Position numbers and translations under genes: made by a program
NCBI RefSeq assembly: GCF_028769735.1
Contig: NC_088171.1
Coordinates: 65,772,216 to 65,836,215 of the forward strand
Length of the DNA: 64,000 nucleotides
Reading direction: 5' to 3'
From: Zonotrichia leucophrys gambelii
Taxonomy: Eukaryota > Chordata > Aves > Passeriformes > Passerellidae
Shown: one piece after another, positions 47,501 to 61,600 of the stretch
How the letters are laid out: each line of letters begins with the position of its first letter
How positions within the stretch are numbered: the stretch's first letter is position 1
The notes under the pieces: generated by a model
Told to the model about the DNA's origin: nothing
The model's database searches: none
What the model saw: only the letters and a program-made list of their open reading frames with translations

Positions 47501-50500
47501 CTCTCTGATAAATATCTGACAACCATTAAAAGCCGTGTTCTGCAACAACCCAGGGCAGGGAAGCAGCATTTTCCTGTCCTCCAGTGTTTAGAAGTACAGG
47601 CATGCCCAGCCCAGTGACACACTAAGCAAACATGGAATATCTGGCTCTTATTGCAGGGCTTAAAAATATATGTTTCTCACAGGGCTCCCCTCTCCTCTCC
47701 ACAAGCTGGGGGCTGCTTTGGAGGAGATAAACACACAACAGAGTTTTGAGGTGCTCCTGAAATCCACCTCCTGCGCCTTCCCACCCTGAGTCACTCAGAA
47801 AAGTGCTTTGAAAATCTGGATTCAAGCTACAGGAGGTCAGTGTTTGTCCAGCACACAGGACATACCTAGGAGCTTGGCCTGCTGTATTTCCTTGTCATAC
47901 TGCAAAGGAAATGGGATCCCTCTGTTTGGCCAAGCCTCACACCTCCCACAGCCTCAGTGGCCCTCCATGACTACTCAGCCAGGAGAGCGGCAGGGCAGGG
48001 CAGGTTCAGCTGCTCCCCCCAGGCTGTGGGGATGGGGAGCAGTGCAGGTTCTTAGACCTGTGTCAGAGCTTTTGATATCAAAAGAAATCCTCCAGATCCC
48101 TGCCCAAAGCATAACCAGCCAGCTGTAACAACAAAATAATCCCTGAGCACACTAATGCCAATTTAAAAGGACAATATCTCAGTTTGTGTCAAGCTGTTAT
48201 GAAATTCAAAGGCGAGAGCAGCATTTCCCTGTGAGCAAAGCAATGGATTAGCTCTTAGGGGTTTGTCCCATGTGCAGTCAGAACTGATATCCTATTCTAT
48301 TATGTTATGAACATGTTGGATCTAAAAAAGGAATAACTTTTAATGTTATCAGAAATATCTTCTCTTCATGTCCCTGTGCAAGAGCTGATAAGAAACACTG
48401 TGGTGACTGGCTATCACTGCTTTTGTACATATCTTTTAGAATGGACAATGACAAATTGGATTTTGACTTCCTCCTCCCATTAAGATTCAACTTAATAGTT
48501 GCTACAGTTTCATGTAATGGAGTCCACAAACATATTCTCTCACTGAATTTGTAGATTGTCTGTAAGAGGCTGAAAAGAACAATAAATCTGAGAGTGTTCC
48601 TTATTCAGAATGATTTCCCTAAACATTTCTAATGCTGTACATAGTTTGTAATCATGTGGATTTCAATATTCAAAGTACAAGGCAGACTGGCTAAGTCTGA
48701 ATGGCCTGATGGACCACATAGAATAGTTTTTGCAAAAAACATTTATACATCTCAGGTGCCTGTTGCAAAGGAAAGCTCCATTAAGAATAGAAGTCATAAC
48801 AGCTATACAAAAATTACAAGGATGGAAAAGAACAAAATAGTCAAAGAACAGAGTAACACAGGTCTATGAAATGCATTTGAATCTGCAGCTCCTCTTACCC
48901 TTTGCATTTCAGGGGGAAAAAATGCACTCATTGTGCCAATAAATCTGCACATTTGGAGGCATTTTAGTGCATGCCTAAATGCAACTCTTGGCTTACAAAA
49001 CCGAGGACTTAAAAGTTAAGAAATGGCAATAGGAGGATTTCTTTTGCATTCTGAGATATCTCCTGTCACATATGCAGGTGTGCACACCTCAGTATGTAGT
49101 TATAGGTCTCCCAGGCCTAGCAGGGATACAGAATCTGTCACATGTTCTCTCAAAGTACAAGGCCAGCAGCAGGAATGACACTTTGCTATCTGCTGGGGAC
49201 AGAATGCAGTACATCCTAACCAAGAAAAAAGCTTACAGGTAGAAGCAATATTTTTCATTAGCCCAATTAGGGTATTTAGGAAAAGGAGAAAATCTTCTAG
49301 GCAGACAAGTACTTTTAAGGTCAGAAGCAGAATCACCCAATAGAGCTGCAGGTATTTGTTCTGGAAAAAACAAAAAGGAGAAAACAACAAAACAACCAAA
49401 AATCCCCCTCTCCAACCCCAGGATCTGAGCTCCATGGAGGCAATGGCCTCCCCAGCAGACAATACAAACCCCTGCAGATGGGTGCTTGTCTGTCACAAGG
49501 GTTGAGACCTGCTTTCCCCAATCTATATTTCCTATCCTGGAGGGGCCCTTCCTCCCTGGCAAGCAGTGACTGTGGCTGCAGAGGTAGAGCAAATCCAGGC
49601 TTCCCAACTGCTCTGGGGGACAGAAGAGTAATGGCACAGGCCATAGGAGGACGGAGGCAGCACAGGGCAGGAGCTAATCCCTCTGCACTCATGACAAGTC
49701 ACAGCAGCCCCACCACCCAACCCACAAGGTAGATTATATTCATCAGGGTCTGGGTCCTGCAGCCAGCCTGAGGCATCACTGTGCTCCAGCTGCCCATCAG
49801 CATTTTGGCCCTTGCTCTCACAGATCTGTCTTCCAAGAAAAGTTATTTTTCTTGTATGCTTCCTCATGGTGTTGGCTGAAAGGTCTAAGGAATGCAGGAG
49901 TTGCATTATGGAAAGAAAAAAAACCCAAAACAAACAGATAAATGGAAGGGATAAATAGGAACATTATGAAAGCAGTAGGACAGATACACCAAGATCCAAG
50001 GTGGGTCTGTTAGTAATTTGGAATGCATTTCTCATTTAGGACAGCTGGTACCAAGGGCTGCAGATCGTAGGTGAATCATCAGGTACTTACAGGAGAGTAA
50101 GGGGGGCAGTGGCTGCCCTGGCAGCCTTGCTGATGTTTTTCTGAAATTGGAATATGCACATAGCAGTTCTTTTCTCCTTATCTAGTCCTCAAAACTGGTG
50201 TAAGTATGCATGCTTGCAAGTCACCCCAGGTTAGCTGTGTCAGAATAACAACTGATCATTCCACATACACAGGCCTGGCTTTTTGGAATTCCCTTGAAGG
50301 TTGAAAGCCACTAAGTTGACATGTTTTTCTCCATGTGATTCTCTTGGTATGGCTTTGTGGTGGCCTGATGTCATACCTAACCACAAAAGACCATGATCTA
50401 ATATACCATAACTGTTAAAAAAATATAGTGTCCAACACATTGGTTTCCAAACCTCACAGGGAAAATATTTATGCCATAAATCTTCGCAGCTTTTCAAGGA

Positions 50501-52466
50501 GAAGGGCCTTGAAAGATGACATTTAAAATACCATATGGTATACTTGGTGAGTAGGAACATTAAATGGGTGAATTTGTTTTTTTAATTGTTATTATTTTAC
50601 AAAAACATTTGGTACTTCTATAGAATATAGAAAATATTCTAGAGACATGAAAGAACGTTCCTTTCAAAGCCCAGGTCTCTTTCATACCACACTGGCAGTT
50701 CAGCGGTTTGAAATTGCTGGAGCAGTATAAAGCAGCCTCTGGGTGAGAATCTGGTTTGGGCATTGGGGAATTGCATTTTAACAAATCAATCATTTGCAGG
50801 CTGTAATTTAAGAAAATATTTATAGGGAAGAATACACAATTAATTTGTGGCAAAATGATGTTAGCGAGGGTTAGGCAGCAGAAGATATTTTCAGGACATT
50901 GTGAACAGGCAGGAGACTGTGAGGGGACAAAAGTATATTTAAAAAAAAAAAGACAAACCCTTCAAGACAGACTTCAGTGTTGCCATTTATTGCTGTTTTG
51001 TTTCCAGCAGCTGAGACTCTGTGCCATTTTACAAACACGCTGTTTGTGTTTAGAGCTAAATGGGTTTATCTTGAAATGCAGCCCTTTTCCTGAGGCCTTG
51101 TGGCCTGTACAGCTTTCTTTCTGCCTTTTTTTCTCCCTTTGCCCAGCTATGGCTTCATTCCCACATTTGACCAAGGTGGAAGCTGGGAGTCCCTTAGAGG
51201 CAGGGGAAGGGCTGAAATTTTCCAGGTCACATGCAGGAATCCAGCTTTCTCCCAGGCATGGGGCACAGCCTCTGAGCTGTAGGGTGCCTACAGCTGCTTT
51301 CTGCTCTCCAAGACAAGTTCAATAACGTCACTGTCTCAGTTAATTCATCCTCTGCAGAGCAAGAAATACAGTCACTGCTACCAGGCAATCCTCAATGCAT
51401 GCATTTCTATTTCCCCCTCCTTGCAGTAAGCCAAGGAAAAGGTGTTGCTCATTTCTCTCATCACTGATGTCTCACAAGATTTGTCCTGCAGCTGACTGTG
51501 GCACATCCAGAGATGAAGGCATGGGGTCATCAGACTTTCCTGCTTGCAGCTCAGGCTTGGCCAGATTTTCCTGAGAGGCAGGCATCCCAGCTGGTCCCTT
51601 ACTCTGGTCTGACACCAGGCTCCACATCTGGGCAGATGCAGACATAGATTTGGACCAGAGCTGCGTGTTTTGGGACAGCTCCAGTGCCCTGGGCTCTGCC
51701 TCAGGTCTGGCAGGCGGAAACTTGGGCTGCAAAAGCTGGGAAATCAGTCTAAAAATATGTATTTCAGTAAAAGTTTGTTTTTCAGGTCTGTTTTTCTGCC
51801 TTACACGCTAGAAATGTTGGGCAAGTGGTTTTTGGTACCAAGAACTGCTTTTTCATTAGAAAAGAATGTCCCCACCAACCACATCCCCATGTAAGGAAAA
51901 AGCAGCAACTTACTGGTAAAGCTGTTAAGTGGGAAGGCAGAATTACATTCTCTGCTGAGCCTTGCTGTCATTTCAGTGAGGTTCCATGGTTTCAGCAGCT
52001 CCTTGTCAGGAGTGATGTACACACAGAGGTCAGCACAAAGCCCACGGGCTCAGCTGAGGGCTGCTGAAAGCAGGAGCCTCACCAGGCTGCCAGGCAGAGC
52101 TCTGGTCCCTGCTGCATCCAGGGGCTGAGGTCTGTGTGTTTACAGAAATCAGAGAAAGCGTGGGATGAAATGCTTCTTCATTAAGGCTGCAGCTGGGGTC
52201 CTGCCTTCCGATTTTTTGAAAAGCCCAGAAAAACAAACATTTTGCACTTACTGTTTTTGGGCTGAAGGAGGAATGTCCCTCTGACAAAATGAATGCATGG
52301 AGAGTGTTATGGAAAGAGGTGAAAAAGTTTCTCTTACCTTGCACAGAAGTGTGCCGCATGGGGCTTGATCTGTCAGCTGAGGGAACTCATAAGCTGTAAC
52401 TAAAACTTAAAGGCCAAAAGGTAATCACTGCTGGGCATTTGTGTGAAGAAAAAAAATAATAATTAT

Positions 52467-52660
52467 CCATATACATATATATATATATGTGTGTGTTTGT
52501 GTGTGTATATATATGCACACATATATATACACATATATATGTATATATACATATACATATATATATGTGTGTATATATATATCCTGAAAATAAGAAAATA
52601 AAATAATAAAAAATAAAAAAAATAAGAAAAGAAAAATAAGAAAAGAAAAATAAGAAAACT
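52467..52660. repeat. compound microsatellite: AT/GT-rich array plus 14-bp A-rich tandem
   Basis: The first part (52467-52582) is an interleaved TA, TG and CA dinucleotide array. It is followed by A-rich sequence and nearly three copies of a 14-base unit AATAAGAAAAGAAA (52621-52634, 52635-52648 and a partial copy from 52649). The 75-codon frame across it is a repeat artefact. Confidence 0.95.
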
Positions 52661-55600
52661 GAAATCAGTTTTCAGTCTGCTTTTGTACATAAATTCTGCT
52701 TTTACGATGGAACAATCTCAAATTCCAATACCTGGGGAAACGATAAGCAAAATGGAAAGTTTGGGAGATACAAAGTCTGGACACAGGATGGCATTTTGGA
52801 GCACGGATTCTTCTCCTGTTGAAAACAAAACCAAATGCTGAACTCTTTAACCCAGCCACAGTATCCTGCTGATTCAAGAAGCCCTTCCATTCAAAGAATG
52901 TAAACTCTGCTATGACAGGAGCTGAGAGCTCTCTTTTATGGAGAGCAGGAAACTTTTAGAAAAGGCCAGTTTATGACCTGGTTGGAGAGCTGGAAATAAT
53001 TAAGTGTTCTTGTCAAAGGCCAAAGTCATAGGGTTAAATTCCTAGGAACTCAAAACAACCCTCGGTGACTGTGCCAAGACTGATCATTTGGCCCTTTCCT
53101 GCCCACAATGGGCAGGCACTGAGCAGCCTGAGACAGGAATGAGCCATGCCTCGGCTATCTGCTCTTTCCAAATCCAAGCCTGACAGTTTTAGACTCATCA
53201 CACGCTTGTGGTCTAAAAAAACAAACCCGAGGTTAAAAAAATAAAAATAAAATCTGGAAATAAGAATTGCAGCCAAATGACCTATTTATATCCACTCCAA
53301 ATATGAGCTAAATGACAAATGAAGATCCTGATTCATATTCTTCTTCTGATGTAACCCTGCTCGATTTGATGAGCCACCAGACTCTGCAGGAAGAATCTGG
53401 CCCTTGGGGAGCTGTCACGCTCTGCTGTGCACACTAAAACTGCAGAACTGTCTATACCTACAGGGATCTTGCTGCTTAAATTTGAAGCTGTACATGGTGT
53501 TCCTACTGAGCAGGGCTCAAAGATGTAGTGAGGGGAAAGGGGGAATTCACTCGTTTGGTACTTTTTTTACCAAATGATGACATCAGAGGAGCAACAGACT
53601 GTCTCCCCTTGTGACACTTAGCTGGAACACAGTGCAACAGTGGGTTGCCAACACCCCTAAAGCAAGTTATAAGCTTGTCCTGGTGACACTCTAACCAATG
53701 CACTCAGCAGCCTGAAAGCAGAGGCAAGAGGAGAGCTGTGGTGGAGAGGACCAGGGCTTGCTCCACAAACTGTGTGGCAAGGGAGAAACGTGCTGCTGCC
53801 CTTGGAGTTGCTTTTCTCATTGCTTCTCACTCAAAGTCTTTTGCCCTGGTGCCTCCAAAAACTGTTTGAATCTTGCTTTGAGCATCTTTATAAGGCAAAA
53901 AAAATGCCCCTGAAATCCTCAGAGAGTGTTTCTCAGCTCTAATTGCAGTCAAATTGTCTGTTAAAAGTCAAGCAGATTTTCCTTCTACACCAGAAGAGCA
54001 GAATTACAGTTTTGCTCCACTGCTTTAAGCTCAAAATCATCTCCACTCAGCCTTGTGCAAGGAATTGGTTTGTCCAAATCCCTTGTTTCAGTCAAGGCAA
54101 CTCATCTGGTATCAAACTTCTCTTTTAAAGGTCAAGGTCTCAGACTGGATCTGAAATGTTCGCAAAACTTGGTGGACATCTTGCTTCACAATTGGATGAA
54201 ATGAGGTCAAATTATAAATATTTCTGCAACTTTGCAGATCAGATCAGGTCCTGGCACAGTGGGATGAGCCAGTCTCTATTGAAGGTGGCCCTTCTGCTTG
54301 TGTCTCTTCTCAAGCTGTGGTTCTGCCAGTCCTCAAGCAATCCTGCTCCATCAATTCATCCTCATTCTTCCCCCTCCTTCCTCCCTGTTCAAATTTCTAA
54401 ACCTGAAGAGCAACTGAGACCATCCGGTGACCTCCTGAACTGACTGTTCTGTCTTTTGTGAATCTAAATTGATTTTCCTTGCATGGGAACATCCAGGATC
54501 TACCCTTTGACCTTCAGACTGAGGTTCTGTATTAGGAGTGAGAGAGAATGCAAAAGTGGCATTTGACTGTCAGTGTTGCCAAGAAACATATGAGCCATTC
54601 TCTACTAGGAAACAGTCTGTTTGTGTCCAGTGCCTGGAAATAGGGGAATTGCCAGACTTGCTTAGAAACAAGGGTCAATATCCTGTCCCTGATGCTAGCC
54701 AGCACCAGATGCTTGAGAGAAAGGTCTGGGAGGCCTGCAGCTGGGCAGATATGGGATAATTCCATCCTTATCTCCCTGCTTTGGGGAGCAGTATAGCAGG
54801 CATGGACACAAACACGGACACAAACACAGACACATGCACACAAATACATGCACACTGGGAACCATGTGCCTCAGAGAGCTCTTTTCCTGGGAATATTGCA
54901 GTATTCTGTGTCAAGTCAAGAATTTTTAATACCCATTACAACAGAATTCAACAGGGATGTGCCTTTGTTAAGGAAGGCAGTGAATAAGGCACAGGACGAT
55001 GAAGGTTCAGGAAATGTATTTAGCTCTTGGTTTTCCATCATCAGTGTGCAGCTAATAAGTCAACTTAAAATGGCCACTAAAAACAACCTTGTTCACATGC
55101 CCAGGAGCTAAAATACCATCTTTTTGCAAAAGAAGAGTGTTGTTGAAAGAAATTGCAAACCCTTCACCCATATTCTACGTGTGGGCATATTTTATAACCC
55201 GAGTATATTCCTGATCATGGTTTAGGGCCCTTTTTCCATGCTTCTAGGGCCAGGCTTCCAGATTATTTTAGGGAGGTAGTCAATGGTCTTCAAGTCTCTC
55301 AGGTATGTTCAGCTTGCAGTAATGCTCCTTCTAGTCCCTACATACTGGAGGGGAGATGAAGTGGGACCAGGCTGGGCCTGGATGTGTTTCTACACTACCC
55401 TGAACAGATTGCCCTTTCTACGTATGATTTAATAATGTTGGATTTTGCTTTTTCCATAATGGCACTGATTCACAGCAAAAAAGAGGCTTTCTTTGTGTCA
55501 AGCTACAGCTGGGGATTTGATGTGAGGTTTGTCAGGGATTCTGGAAAGCTACTGGAACAGCCACTGTGGATTTCCTGGCCCAGTTTCTTTCTGTGTTTTG

Positions 55601-58600
55601 AGTATATCTGCTGTTACATAAATCTGATGATTATGAAAACACTACACTGTTTAATACCCACAGCTCAGATGAGAGGGGGAGGAGGAAGTTTGTGCTGACC
55701 TGTAAGAGAATCTTGTTATTGATACAGTTGAGGAAAACAGATCTCAGCACACTTTGCTTATTTAATTAGTGTCTGTTTCTGTGCCCCAGCTGTCCCACAG
55801 AACTCTTTCTGTACCAGTAATTAAAACACATAAAATTGTACAGAGCTATAAGATGATAATCCACATTATCTGATACTGCTGTTATTTGATAGCTCTTCAA
55901 ACACAGCACAAAACAACCCTGACCTTCCTAATGGGTTTTACTCAGAAAGAGACTCAACACAAAGAGACACATAACTCTGCCCTCTAAAACCAGTGGGCAT
56001 AGAAAAGAGGATTGCAATTTCTTGGCCAAAAAAAGAAGTGTTTCCTTGGTATTAGTGGAGTAAGCTATTTTTAGTTTTGTTCTGAAGTCTTTGTGAGGGG
56101 CCTCTCTGAATCAGTCCAAAACACAAAGTCCTCCTCCCTAATCTGGAGAACATTGTACTCTTTCTCTTGCAATGCATGCAATTGAACAGCAAAAGAATAA
56201 CCTCATGGGCAGGTTTTTCTGGAAAGGTTTCTCAAATAAAAGCACCTTGTGTCCTCCCTCATCCTTTGTAGATGCAGCTCCATCCAGGGCTTACCAGCTC
56301 CTCTGCAATCAAAGGACAGCCAGGGCTGAATTCCAGGATTAAGTCTCTCCTAGGACAGTTCTGTGGGTATCACACTTTGTCCTCACTTCCCAGCAGGCAA
56401 ACTTTCTTCTCTTTCTCTTTCTACTCCTCCCCATCCTTCCCTCAAGGGCAGACAAACCATTGAACTGCTTCTTTTTCTCAGGCAGGGCATCATTTAGGAG
56501 AAACAGCCCATTTTCTACATACTGCTAGTTCCTTATGGGAGACTGTCTGGACATGTTGGGCAAAAGTTAATCTGATAGAAATTAATTCTGCTGGCTCAAG
56601 GTGATTAAAAAAAGTGTTTATGGTCACCCTGCATTGGCAGAATGAATACCAGAGCAGAGCTTTGCCAGCAGCACAAAGCCCCCATAGGAGTGTGGAATCA
56701 GCATAAACCCTGTGCTGCAGGCTTTGGCTGACTGGCCCACTCATCACGTCCAGATGTCACTCCCTGGTGATGATCAAGCACATACTGAGGAGTGGCTGCT
56801 CTACAGAGTCTTGCAACAACAAACATGACGCTGGGTGCTCCAGGGTCCCAGCAGGTTTGGCAGTGCCATCCACCACTGCACCTCTGCACAGGGACTTCAA
56901 GAGGGGGAGGCATGATTCCAGCTTGTCAGATGTTTTCTGGCCTGCCAGGCAGAAAACCCTTCCTCACCCCAGGCTGTGGCACGGTCTTTCAGCCAACTGT
57001 GCCCCTTCAGGCAGATACATCCCCTTCACATGGGATCCTGAGGACACCAGCCCACACCAACTCCTGGCTGTCCCCAAGGGTGTACTTCAATCTGATGTGT
57101 CCCTGCAATACCAGTCTTCAACAGAAACACCAGTTTGCAACCAAGAAACCTCTCTTTATGCCTCGGTCCATCTTGCTTTTCCTAAGGAACACAGTCCAGC
57201 ACTGGTCTCTCACCTTGCTCTGCTAGGAAAGCCAAGGCAAGGCAAGGCAAGCCAAGGCAAGCTAAGCCAAGCCAAGCCAAGCCATGCCAACCCAGCTGGT
57301 TGAAGGATTGGTTTCTGAGCATCCCCAAGAAGCTGCCTGGCAGCAGCTGCCCTGTAACTGCTCCCACCAACCTTGGTAGGACAAGCCTGGGCTTTCCAAA
57401 AAGAGCCACCTTAGGATGGAACAGGAGAAATTAGGGGGCCTTACAGGCTCAGAGCCAGCACAGTGCTGCCTCTGAGGATGCTGTTCAATGTGGCCAATCC
57501 CTGTAGCTGATAAGGAATAAATTGCTGCATAAAGTCATTCTGCAGTCAGGTAGAGCCTCGGGAGAATGACTGTCACCCGAGAGCTGTTGAGTCCTCATAG
57601 TTAGTTGCTTGGTGTTACAAATACCCCCTAGGTTATAAAAGCTTTCAAGGAAAACGTGTTCCCCCATAAGCCCTATTGCTAGGGCTGAGGCTGAGGTATA
57701 AAGTATGTGGTCCTGCTGGGCAACCCACCATCTGCTCTTTGAGCTGAAACAAAAGCTTTTTCCACTGCAAATGCCTTCCTATGGAAAAATCAGGGGGTTG
57801 GTTAAATGAAATTATCCATCATGCCCACCTAATACAGAGTAAAACATAACCACTTGTTGAAAGAATACCTTATATGCTCCTAAACTTAAAAAAAAAAAAA
57901 AATCGACACACTCTAGATTTCAATATGCAGGCCAACTCAGTGTTTTCCATACAAAATGTTTTTAAAATAGTGTTTCTTTTAGAGGCACCCTCCACCTTCC
58001 TATTTCCTCATTAAATAGTCAGGATCATACCACTGTTTTGCTGTTAACAGTAAAATAAAGAAGTTATATGGGGAGTTCAGAAACAATTTTTTCCCTGCTC
58101 ATACATTCATGATAAATTACATTTGGAAGAAATGGGAAGATATATGATTGTGGAATTTATTTTTTAACTGAAAGGAAATAGAGATAATTGCTTTCTTCTG
58201 ATCTTGACATAAGTCTTTTTCCCTGGAGACTGCAGGAAGAATTTCCTGTATTTTCCCATTAGCGATGCCCTGCTCTGCTTGATGCCTTTCTATGGTGCTC
58301 TGTTCTCAGGGATCACATTTGCCCATATGCCAAGGCCCTGCCCTTCTGCCTTCCAGTTTCCTCACTAACTTCACAGATCTGTAGGAATTAAGTGGCATAA
58401 TTGAGAAGGAAGGTAATAGGCCTGAGTCTTGTAAAGTTTTCTTTTAGCAGGTTGAACAGCCTTCATGCTAAAGAGATAATGTGAAATGTTTCTCTTAAAT
58501 TCAGAGGTTGAAGAACATCACTCCCTCAGTGCTCCCCATCCATCTCTTTTTAGCCCTCATCCCTCTCCCTGCCAACTGAGTCCTGCCCTAAGGATAGTAA

Positions 58601-61600
58601 TAACTTTACTATGAGTTCAGGAATAACTATTCCTTTTGTTATCTGTGCCATTTCCAGACTCTCAGATGATTTCTAACTTTTACCAAGCCTGGAAGCTCTT
58701 AAATTACAGAAAAAACTTATATGAAAAGTGCAGTGCTCCGTTCTAAACAAAGCCCAAACACATTTTCCTCATTTATTTACAAAAGCACAGTGATAACATT
58801 GAAGCTACTGCCACAGTATAACTTTACAATGAAAAGCCATTATGTGCAGTACCCCACTGTGTTTTTTGGGAATGGGAGGTATGAACATCCCTCACACGAA
58901 CATAAAATGTGAATAATGATGATACTTGCAGGTATGTGCTCTAAGAAGAAAAACATGGGTCCAAAAGCACTGCACATAACTTTTATCCCTGCGAGTTATT
59001 AAACGCAGATGGCTACCAGGAAAGCTGGGTTTCGCAATAGCAATCATATAGGATCCTTCAGACTATTTGGCTAGTAATTTAAGTTAGGAAAGCTATTTGC
59101 AGAATGTGACCTCTGGAATGTAGTTCTTCCAGGAAGATGTAACATATTATCAAGGAGTGAATTCCAGGACTGAGTTATTTCTGGTAACAATTGAACTATG
59201 ACAAAAATATTTACAACTAACTTATAAAATAAAAACATTCAAATATTTGACAAGGAGTTTATTTACAATGAAAAGTTTCTGCAGATCTCATTAGTTTCTA
59301 CTTAGGAGAGAAATAAAAGGACAGGGGCTTTGGAAATGATCCTGTGTGCTCATTTACAAGATACATACCATTCCCATTAATTTTAAACAACGGGGCCACA
59401 AACAGCAAAGACTAACGAGACACGCAAGCCACAAACTGCTGCAAGTGCCCTGCTCATAGCTCAGCTCTTCACAAAAGTTCTCCATTTCTTCACAGCTGGT
59501 CTCCATATGAACCAAGAGCTCAGTCCCAATGAGGACTTTTACCCTTGCCCAAATAAACCCAAAGCAAAGGTAACTCAGAGCAATGGTGCTGCAGCTCTTT
59601 GCACAGACCTGTGCAAGCACAAGGCACTAAAAACACGAGGGAAGATCTTAAATACTTCCTGTGTAAAACTGCCCAACAACTAAAAAGATTTTGCTCTCAC
59701 CACCAGATATTGTAAACTTTGCTGAAAATGAGGACAGAAGATTGGAAAGGATATTCCAACCCTGTGCCATACAATTCCTTTCCATCTGCACATTCAATGG
59801 AGGTTTGTTTTTTATTCCACCAACACTCCCTCCTCTCATGGGTAGAGGTCTCCTTTCAGGGCTGACATGGAAAGCATTTGAGGTTCATTTATTCTCACAT
59901 CAGAGTTCTTCTTCAGCCTGAACAGCTTTCTCTTTTTTTTGGGGCATATTTGCTGAATATAAACAGCAACTGTATCTCCTTGAAGCTTTTGTTTTGCAAA
60001 GCTAAACAAACCAATAGGTATTTTAATACCTTTTCCTAACAAAAAAACAACCCCTAATCATCTGCTTAAGGAACCTAATGACCTCTCTTGGCATCTGTCC
60101 CAGTATGAATTGATTTTGCTTGAAAGTAGGTGACTAAATTTCTAGATAACATCTTCTTGGTACTTTACAAAATATCACTGCTATTTCTATGCCCTGCCTG
60201 GCAATTTAATTCCTTTTCCTTCAGGGCAGGTCGTGTTAGTGACCCTGGATGGTCTTGTGATCAGTTAGAGCACAACTGGCACCCTTGCATCTTTCCTTCC
60301 CCTCTCTACACAAACCAAGCATGGTGACTGCACAAGCCACATACAGGCTGACCCAGCAGTTCCTTCCTCTAAAGCTCCTCTTGCCCCCTACACCAGCCTT
60401 GGCCCAGAAATGCAGATTTGAATGGATGAATGGTATTTCACCCAAAAAAAATCTTTGCCTCCGAATACCTCCCACTTGTTAACAGCCCACAGACCTTAAC
60501 TGGGTCCCACATTACACCTTCCTCATTTTGCCTTCCCTATACACTAATACCTGACACTTCTCTCCAAAAAGGCCTCCCAACCACCCTGCTCACCCCTGTC
60601 TTGTCACAACACTGCACACTCGTCAGCCTCTGCACTGCTCAGTCACCCATGGAGTCAGGTTTTATGCTGCCTCAGGGCCACCCTTGGCTGGTTTTCCTGG
60701 CACCCACAAAAAGAACAAGTGCTTCACTCCCAGATAGTCTCTATTGCTCTGTCCTCTTCCTACCACATTAAAAATTACTGGAACAATGCACAAACTCTTG
60801 CTCAAGCAATGCCAGTTACGTACTTCATTATTTCAGGGAGAACATTTTGCAATAGCTAAAGATAGTCCTTGGGCTTTATGTTATTTACTAAAGTGCCTGT
60901 TGAGCAGTCTAACCTTAGCACAGATAAACAAAGTATCCCAGAGAAGTTTTAGCACAATAATCTACGTGTCCTTAGAGAAAGTCATGCCTCAGAAACTTTC
61001 AGTTAGAAAGCAATAGGAAAATGGAATTTGAAGTGCGGCTGACTATACATTATTAAGCTGATCATTTCACAGTCCTTATTTCTATTATTTCTTTTGACTG
61101 CAAGCATCCCAAAGGTGGGAGGTGCATTAGGACCCTGGGGGCAGCTGAATTGAATCTATCAGGCCCATTGCAATGGCTGAGTTTGTGCTGTACCTTCCCT
61201 TCCCAGTGGTCCCAGAGCTGTCTCATTTGAGAGACACGGGGCCCACCCAGGCTGTTGTGCACTGTTGGCCCTGCTTCCTGCAAACTTCTCCTGCACCCTG
61301 CACTGAGGTGCAGCAGAAAGGGTTCAGCTTACCCATTTATAACCCAGCTTTGTGTCATGCAACACTGCTACTTAGACCACGCTCAGAAGCCACCTCTTGG
61401 GTATGCATTTTCAGTTTTGTAAAGCACACCTGGAAGCCACAGTTGTCTTTCCTCTCAGAGCCACTGCTTTATTCAGCATCCAAACCAACAGAATTTGGGA
61501 ATACTCTGTTTCCACTGGGTGAAAAACATATCAAGTGCTTTGTGCTACAGCCTTCCTGGCAAGACACAAAAGTCTCTAAGTCATACCCATTTTCAGATTG

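Larger units (their letters stand above)
39841..52466. other. intergenic or intronic, one long ORF and regulatory-looking patches
   Basis: No recognised exon. A 260-codon plus-strand frame lies at 42293-43075 (listed separately). A homeodomain-motif-rich patch is at 43830-43960 and a GATA/AP-1 motif cluster at 44345-44529. Single-base A runs occur at 42935-42950 and about 50941-50951. Overlapping minus-strand frames of 119-134 codons at 49.1-49.9 kb have no recognisable domain. Confidence 0.55.

Noticed and set aside
49100..49933. Overlapping minus-strand frames of 119-134 codons
   Set aside because: Several frames overlap on the same strand and none resembles a protein family, the usual look of non-coding DNA with few stops.
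56767..57303. 178-codon plus-strand frame
   Set aside because: No domain; the last part is a translated pentanucleotide repeat, and a second frame is open over the same bases.
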